A stretch of 10,844 bases of DNA, taken from NCBI GenBank assembly GCA_030604545.1, contig JAUVVS010000027.1:1-10844 (forward strand). The letters run 5' to 3'. The position numbers and the translations under genes were made by a program. Source of the DNA: Deltaproteobacteria bacterium. Lineage in GTDB: Bacteria; Desulfobacterota; Desulfobacteria; Desulfobacterales; JAUVVS01. Shown piece after piece: positions 6,465-10,844 of this stretch. Under the pieces are notes generated by a model, which saw only the letters and a program-made list of their open reading frames with translations, ran no database searches and was not told where the DNA came from. The first letter of the stretch is position 1. Each line of letters opens with the position of its first letter.

Positions 6465-7187
6465 TTGCCAAAAACCCGATTTCAAAGAGTTATGCTAAAA
6501 CTGAGCGGTGAAGCCCTAATGGGTGATCAGGGCTTTGGAATCAGTTCGGAAATGATAGAATATGTAGCTGAAGAGGTCCAATCGACAATGGACCTAGGTG
6601 TTCAGATGGCGATAGTTGTGGGCGGCGGTAACATTTTCAGAGGGATTGCGGCCAGTTCATACGGCATGGATCGAACTTCTGCAGATCATATGGGTATGCT
6701 GGCCACGGTTATTAACAGTCTGGCTTTGCAGGATGCTATGGAAAAAAAGGGGATACAGACACGTATTCAGACCGCCATATCCATGCATGAAGTGGCAGAA
6801 CCCTTTATACTGCGAAGAGCAATCCGCCATCTTGAAAAACAGCGCGTGGTTATTTTTGCAGCCGGCACTGGAAATCCTTATTTTACGACCGATACGGCAG
6901 CCGTACTAAGAGCAAAAGAAGTTCATGCAGATATCCTTTTAAAGGCCACCAAAGTTGACGGGCTCTATGATTCAGATCCCGCTATTAATAATGATGCTAA
7001 ATTTATAAAAAAAATCGATTATATGAAGGTTCTGGAAAAACAGCTTAGAGTCATGGATATGACTGCAATTTCACTGGCCATGGATAATAAACTTCCCCTT
7101 ATTGTCTTTAATCTAAATAAAAGGGGGAATATTAAAAAAGTATTATGCGGAGAGGATGTCGGGACTAGGATAGACACAAATTATTAG
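6465..7187 (+). CDS. pyrH: UMP kinase, TTG start
   Basis: PyrH phosphorylates UMP to UDP with ATP in pyrimidine nucleotide synthesis. It is a hexameric amino-acid-kinase-fold enzyme usually controlled by UTP and GTP. The 240 residues include KLSGEAL at 12-18, GGGNIFRG at 53-60, DRTSADH at 69-75 and GTGNPYFTTD at 134-143, followed by KATKVDGLYDSDP. The start is TTG, 3 nt after the tsf stop, with a GGGGGG run about 9 nt upstream. It matches the family N terminus (MxKxRxQRVxLKLSGEAL), and no ATG occurs before residue 10. The stop codon lies within a TTATTAG heptad pair. Confidence 0.95.
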   Translation: MPKTRFQRVMLKLSGEALMGDQGFGISSEMIEYVAEEVQSTMDLGVQMAIVVGGGNIFRGIAASSYGMDRTSADHMGMLATVINSLALQDAMEKKGIQTRIQTAISMHEVAEPFILRRAIRHLEKQRVVIFAAGTGNPYFTTDTAAVLRAKEVHADILLKATKVDGLYDSDPAINNDAKFIKKIDYMKVLEKQLRVMDMTAISLAMDNKLPLIVFNLNKRGNIKKVLCGEDVGTRIDTNY

Positions 7188-7201
7188 TTATTAGTTTTGT
7201 T
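7181..7201. repeat. Short TTATTAG heptad repeat spanning the pyrH stop
   Basis: TTATTAG occurs twice in tandem (7181-7187, 7188-7194), followed by the related TTTTGTT (7195-7201). The first unit contributes the last two bases of the Asn codon-adjacent Tyr codon and the TAG stop of pyrH. With only two exact units it is weak alone. The 7-bp period matches other gene boundaries in this window. Confidence 0.4.
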
Positions 7202-7231
7202 TAAAGAGTTTAAATAAAGAGGTAAGGAACG

Positions 7232-7789
7232 ATGATTGACTCAATATATGAAGAAACAAGAGAGAGCATGGACAAGTCTATGGACTCCCTAAAAAATGAA
7301 TTTAAAAAAGTCCGTACAGGTCGGGCTTCCTTGTCCCTGCTTGATAGTATACGGGTTGATTATTATGGTACGCTGACTCCGCTCAATCAAACGGCATCCC
7401 TTTCTGTCCCTGAAAGCCGCCTCATTATGATACAACCCTGGGATGTTTCCATAATTAAAGAGATTGAAAAGGCGATCTTAAAATCCGACCTGGGTTTAAC
7501 CCCTTCCAATGATGGCAAGATTATACGTATTTCAATTCCACCACTTACTGAAGAGAGACGGAAAGAGCTGGTCAAAGTAGTGAATAAAATGTCCGAAGAC
7601 CATAAGGTGGCAGTACGTAATATTAGACGCGATTCAAATGATCTGATAAAAAGTTTGAAAAAGGATTCAGAGATTTCGGAAGATGATGCGTTTAGAGCAC
7701 AGGATCAGATCCAGAAGATTACGGACGAACATATAAAACTTATAGACGATATCTATCAGGAAAAAGAGAAAGAAATCCTTGAATTCTAA
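7232..7789 (+). CDS. frr: Ribosome recycling factor
   Basis: RRF works with EF-G to split post-termination ribosomes so that subunits can be reused. At 185 residues it has the standard family length. It has the long three-helix bundle with VRTGRASLSLLDSIRVDYYG near 27-46, a beta-rich hinge domain around PLNQTASLSVPESRLIMIQPWD (47-68, quoted to show position only in part), and a charged C-terminal helix. It starts 44 nt after pyrH with an AAGGA site 4 nt before the ATG. The pyrH-frr pair is one of the most widely kept neighbour pairs in bacteria. Its end overlaps the uppS start by 11 nt. Confidence 0.96.
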   Translation: MIDSIYEETRESMDKSMDSLKNEFKKVRTGRASLSLLDSIRVDYYGTLTPLNQTASLSVPESRLIMIQPWDVSIIKEIEKAILKSDLGLTPSNDGKIIRISIPPLTEERRKELVKVVNKMSEDHKVAVRNIRRDSNDLIKSLKKDSEISEDDAFRAQDQIQKITDEHIKLIDDIYQEKEKEILEF

Positions 7790-8540
7790 TCATTCTTCCC
7801 CTGCAAATAAATCTGCCGTTCATAAAGATTTTGATACTGAAAATCTCCCCTTTCATGTTGCCATCATTATGGATGGTAATGGCCGATGGGCAAAACAACG
7901 TATATTAAATCGGATTAAAGGACATGAAAAGGGAGCTGAAACAGTCCGGACAATTGTAAGAACGAGCCGCGAAATCGGAATTTCCATCCTGACTCTTTAT
8001 GCTTTTTCCACGGAAAACTGGTTGCGACCGAAAGCAGAGATCGCTGCTCTTATGGTCCTCTTGAAACGATATCTCAAATCAGAAAAAAAAGAGATGCTGG
8101 ATAACAATATACGCCTCAATGCAATCGGACAGATAGAGCGTCTCCCGGAAGATGTTAAGGAAGTACTGGCTGAGTCGATGGCTATAACTAAAAAAAATGA
8201 CGGGATGCTCCTTAACCTTGCATTGAGTTATGGCGGGAGAGCTGAGATAGTAAGGGTGGTTCAAGAGATTGTAAAAGAAACAAAAGAGGGTAAGGTTGAC
8301 CCCGATTCAATAACATCAGAACTGATAACTGAACACCTTTATACAAGGGGAATGAGGGATCCTGATCTTCTGATTAGAACCAGCGGAGAAATGCGAATAA
8401 GCAATTTTCTTTTATGGCAGATTGCATATTCGGAAATATATGTTACAGATACCTTATGGCCCGACTTTAGCAAAGATGAATATATCCGGATTCTGAAAGA
8501 CTTTCAGCGTCGGGAACGGAGATTCGGTAAAGTAGAGTAA
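7779..8540 (+). CDS. uppS: Undecaprenyl diphosphate synthase (cis-prenyltransferase), TTG start
   Basis: UppS condenses isopentenyl diphosphate onto farnesyl diphosphate to give the C55 carrier lipid precursor for peptidoglycan and O-antigen. The 253-residue protein carries the cis-prenyltransferase signature MDGNGRWA with catalytic Asp32, FSTENW at 76-81, and RTSGEMRISNFLLWQ at 200-214. I use the TTG at 7779, which overlaps the last codons of frr by 11 nt. The first in-frame ATG falls at the catalytic motif itself and cannot be the start. An AGGA about 18 nt upstream is distant, so reinitiation after frr is likely. Its isoprene substrate depends on the MEP pathway that Dxr, encoded two genes on, initiates. 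Confidence 0.94.
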   Translation: MNSNHSSPANKSAVHKDFDTENLPFHVAIIMDGNGRWAKQRILNRIKGHEKGAETVRTIVRTSREIGISILTLYAFSTENWLRPKAEIAALMVLLKRYLKSEKKEMLDNNIRLNAIGQIERLPEDVKEVLAESMAITKKNDGMLLNLALSYGGRAEIVRVVQEIVKETKEGKVDPDSITSELITEHLYTRGMRDPDLLIRTSGEMRISNFLLWQIAYSEIYVTDTLWPDFSKDEYIRILKDFQRRERRFGKVE

Positions 8541-8562
8541 CGTAAGCCGCCCCATAGAAATT

Positions 8563-9381
8563 ATGCATTTAAAACGTTGGATTACAGCTATTGTTCTCCT
8601 CCCCTTTCTTATTTTGCTGATTTACAAAGGGGGGTCTTTTCTGTTTGCAATCGTTGTGAGTATCATAAGTCTTTTAGCCATGTGGGAATATTTTCGTATT
8701 GTGTTGAACAAAGCCCGGAGTTCTTCAACTTTCAGTTTTCAGCTTTTAGCATTTATTATATGCCCAGCCCTAATATGGGCTGCTTATATAAATTCACTTC
8801 ATGTTATTTTATGTCTTATTACTTTAAATCTCATTGTTTCCAGTCTGATCTCTCTACCAAAATTCAAATCTGATTCATTCATAGTAGAAAATATTACAAA
8901 ACAGAATATGGGTATTATTTATATACCTTTATTTCTTTCCTGCATGGTTATGATTCGAAACGGAACAGACGGCGTAATCTGGATTTTTTTCCTGTTATGT
9001 ATTGTTTTTGCAGGTGATACCGGAGCATATTATGTTGGTTCTTATTTAGGGCGACACAAGCTTTGCCCTGCAGTAAGCCCTGGAAAGACTATAGAGGGTT
9101 CTATCGGCGGACTTGCTGCAAATTTGGGTATAGGTGCTTTGTTTAAATTGTTTTTTTTAACGTCGCTGCCGTGGGGCTTTTGCATCCTGTTTTCTATAAC
9201 AATAGGTATCGTAGGACAGGTTGGTGATCTGTTTGAATCCGAACTTAAGCGATCCGCTGATGTGAAGGATTCCGGTGTGATCCTCCCGGGCCATGGCGGC
9301 GTTTTGGATCGTATAGATGCCTTATTATTTGCAGCTCCTGTGGCTTATTTCTTTAAGGAGTATATTCTAATGAATTCGTAG
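8563..9381 (+). CDS. cdsA: Phosphatidate cytidylyltransferase (CDP-diacylglycerol synthase)
   Basis: CdsA joins CTP and phosphatidic acid to make CDP-diacylglycerol, the branch point for all phospholipids; it is an inner-membrane enzyme. The 272-residue product is strongly hydrophobic, with several membrane-spanning segments starting at about residue 8. It has GDTGAYYVG at 151-159 and the family signature: SELKR at 226-230, KD at 235-236, and PGHGGVLDR at 242-250. No clear Shine-Dalgarno is visible in the 22-nt gap after uppS. The last three codons, Met-Asn-Ser, and the TAG stop fall inside a perfect inverted repeat (9370-9395), so the end of the protein may be repeat-derived. Confidence 0.95.
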   Translation: MHLKRWITAIVLLPFLILLIYKGGSFLFAIVVSIISLLAMWEYFRIVLNKARSSSTFSFQLLAFIICPALIWAAYINSLHVILCLITLNLIVSSLISLPKFKSDSFIVENITKQNMGIIYIPLFLSCMVMIRNGTDGVIWIFFLLCIVFAGDTGAYYVGSYLGRHKLCPAVSPGKTIEGSIGGLAANLGIGALFKLFFLTSLPWGFCILFSITIGIVGQVGDLFESELKRSADVKDSGVILPGHGGVLDRIDALLFAAPVAYFFKEYILMNS

Positions 9382-9486
9382 AAAGACGAATTCATCAAGT
9401 TTTAGGTTTTAAGTTTTAGGTGTTAGGTTTCATTTTTATGCTGTTTTAACAGATGCTTAAAACCTAATACCTAACACTTAAAACTA
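9370..9486. repeat. Inverted-repeat element with 7-bp periodicity, copy 2, between cdsA and dxr
   Basis: It begins with a perfect 10-bp hairpin, ATGAATTCGT (9370-9379) and ACGAATTCAT (9386-9395). Then come heptads GTTTTAG 9399-9405, GTTTTAA 9406-9412, GTTTTAG 9413-9419 and GTGTTAG 9420-9426. The apex has a CTGTT/AACAG stem (9441-9445 with 9448-9452). The right arm mirrors the left: TTAAAAC 9457-9463, CTAATAC 9464-9470, CTAACAC 9471-9477 and TTAAAAC 9478-9484. The 28-bp arms pair with about six mismatches. The same heptads and GAATTC palindrome occur upstream of rho. It fills almost the whole 118-nt gap and ends about 15 nt before the dxr ATG. Confidence 0.75.
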
Positions 9487-9499
9487 TACATTATAGACA

Positions 9500-10663
9500 A
9501 TGAAACTTCTTTCCATTCTCGGCTCAACCGGATCCATAGGCCGTAACACTCTCAAGATCGTCGAAAAGTTTCCTGAACGGTTTGCTGTTAAAGCACTTGC
9601 AGGAAAAGATAATATCGAATTGCTGGCCAAGCAAATCAAAAGATTTTGCCCGGAGATAGCCGTGGTTTTCGATGAAAAGAGGGCACATGAACTCAAAAAT
9701 ATTCTTCCGGTTGAGGAATTTGATGTTGAAATTATGTATGGCCAGGATGGATACAGGGCGGCAGCCACACATGATAATGTTGAAATGGTAGTAACTGCCG
9801 TTGTGGGTGCTGCAGGTCTTTTGCCCACATTGGCTGCAATAGAGGCAGGAAAGGACATTGCTTTGGCCAACAAAGAAACCCTTGTTATGGCCGGTGAGAT
9901 TGTTATACAAAAGGCGGCTGATAAAGGGGTAAAGATTCTTCCCATCGATAGTGAACACAGTGCAATTTTTCAATGTATTGAGGGTCAACGCAGGGAGGAC
10001 CTGGAAAAGATACACCTTACCGCTTCGGGAGGTCCATTTTTAAACAAACCTGCAAATGAATTTTTTGAAATTAAGCCTGAAGATGCGCTTAATCATCCCA
10101 CGTGGAAGATGGGCAAAAAGGTAAGTATCGATTCGGCTACACTCATGAACAAGGGACTTGAGGTTATAGAGGCCATGCATCTTTTTGGTGTTTCACAGGA
10201 TATGATTGAGGTTGTTATCCATCCGCAAAGTATGATTCACTCAATGGTTTCCTATAGAGATGGATCCGTAATTGCCCAGCTAGGTATTCCAGATATGAAG
10301 GGAGCAATAGCATATTCTATTTCATATCCAGAGCGTCTCCCGTTAAATCAACCCATACCGGACTTTGCCGGCATGGGGGCTCTTACTTTTCAGAAACCGG
10401 ATTTCGAAAAGTTTCCCTGCCTTGATTTGGCTTTTAAAGCCTGTGATACCGGAAAAACACTTCCTGCAGTCTTAAATGCAGCAAATGAAACGGCTGTCCA
10501 GGCTTTTCTTGATCAACGCCTATCATTTGCTAAGATTCCCAAAGTTATAGAAAAAACAATGAGCAGGCACTCTGTTGCCGAGCATACAAGTCTGGATGAT
10601 ATTCTGGAAGCCGATAAGTGGGCACGTAAGGAAGCTGAAGGTGTGATAAAAAGTGTAAAGTGA
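9500..10663 (+). CDS. dxr: 1-deoxy-D-xylulose 5-phosphate reductoisomerase
   Basis: Dxr (IspC) rearranges and reduces DXP to 2-C-methyl-D-erythritol 4-phosphate with NADPH, the first committed step of the MEP isoprenoid pathway and the target of fosmidomycin. The 387 residues are of usual length. The NADPH-binding GSTGSIG is at 8-14 and ANKETLVMAG starts at 123. The metal ligands D150 and E152 lie in PIDSEHS (148-154), LTASGGPF follows, and the third ligand E221 is in NKGLE (217-221) after SIDSATLM. The ATG has no recognisable Shine-Dalgarno sequence; the repeat element ends about 15 nt upstream. The position after cdsA is typical, and rseP usually follows, beyond this window. Confidence 0.97.
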   Translation: MKLLSILGSTGSIGRNTLKIVEKFPERFAVKALAGKDNIELLAKQIKRFCPEIAVVFDEKRAHELKNILPVEEFDVEIMYGQDGYRAAATHDNVEMVVTAVVGAAGLLPTLAAIEAGKDIALANKETLVMAGEIVIQKAADKGVKILPIDSEHSAIFQCIEGQRREDLEKIHLTASGGPFLNKPANEFFEIKPEDALNHPTWKMGKKVSIDSATLMNKGLEVIEAMHLFGVSQDMIEVVIHPQSMIHSMVSYRDGSVIAQLGIPDMKGAIAYSISYPERLPLNQPIPDFAGMGALTFQKPDFEKFPCLDLAFKACDTGKTLPAVLNAANETAVQAFLDQRLSFAKIPKVIEKTMSRHSVAEHTSLDDILEADKWARKEAEGVIKSVK

Positions 10664-10844
10664 CTACGCGTTATCTAATAGTAGTTCTCAAAATAACGTT
10701 CCGTTTCAAAGACTATGTGCAGCGTCTAAGCTTCCGAGCGAATTCATTTGGGGATATTTGATTAAGCGTTCTCGGCGAAGCGGAGCGTAAAAATTGAAGC
10801 TGTTTGAGTCCCGAGCATAGCGAGGTCGAGTTCTTTAATTTTAG
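10664..10844. other. Non-coding tail after dxr with repeat-like sequence
   Basis: No open frame or good terminator is visible. The segment from about 10731 differs from the AT-rich gaps elsewhere. It has a GAATTC (10740-10745), the letter palindrome GGCGAAGCGG (10774-10783) and CGAGCATAGCGAGG (10812-10825). AAAATTGAAG (10790-10799) and CTTTAATTTT (10833-10842) form a 10-bp inverted repeat with one mismatch. It resembles a dispersed intergenic repeat cut off by the window edge, but with one copy this is only a suspicion. Confidence 0.4.

Noticed and set aside
9484..10015. Two long reverse-strand open frames (153 and 163 codons) over the start of dxr
   Set aside because: Both are antisense to the conserved NADPH-binding and metal-binding regions of Dxr and show no recognisable domain.

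Overview
This window is an AT-rich bacterial chromosome segment carrying core genes of translation, transcription termination and envelope-lipid synthesis. All ten complete genes are on the + strand. One partial gene, at the left edge, is on the - strand. The order rho-rpmE-prfA-prmC followed by rpsB-tsf-pyrH-frr-uppS-cdsA-dxr, together with the short ~200-residue EF-Ts, suggests Desulfobacterota (the former Deltaproteobacteria), perhaps Desulfobacterales. That placement is inferred from gene order and protein character; no database search was run.

Layout. Positions 1-335 (-) hold the N-terminal third or so of a CCA-adding/poly(A) polymerase family nucleotidyltransferase. Positions 336-1062 are a 727-bp non-coding divergent region with a near-consensus sigma70-type promoter (532-562), hairpins and a repeat element. 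Positions 1063-4728 hold rho, rpmE (zinc-type L31), prfA (RF1) and prmC (RF1 glutamine methyltransferase), with prmC starting inside prfA. Positions 4729-4956 are a leader with a possible promoter and RNA stems before rpsB. Positions 4957-10663 hold rpsB, tsf, pyrH, frr, uppS, cdsA and dxr, mostly with very short spacers or overlaps. Positions 10664-10844 are non-coding and repeat-like; a downstream rseP-type protease gene would be expected but is not in the window.

How the genes fit together. PrmC methylates the GGQ glutamine of its neighbour RF1. S2, EF-Ts and the ribosome recycling factor serve translation, and L31 is a ribosomal protein. PyrH supplies UDP for nucleotide and nucleotide-sugar pools. 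Dxr commits the MEP pathway to isoprenoid precursors, UppS turns these into the undecaprenyl carrier for cell-wall synthesis, and CdsA makes CDP-diacylglycerol for phospholipids.

I see no undescribed gene system here: every full-length gene is a recognisable housekeeping family. The unusual content lies in the gaps. Several gene boundaries carry degenerate short-period tandem arrays: heptads based on GTTTTAG, GRYRGAY and TTATTAG, and an octad TTTGTGTC. Two of the GTTTTAG arrays are arranged as long inverted repeats, and a GAATTC-centred palindrome is found at both of those sites and at other gene ends.
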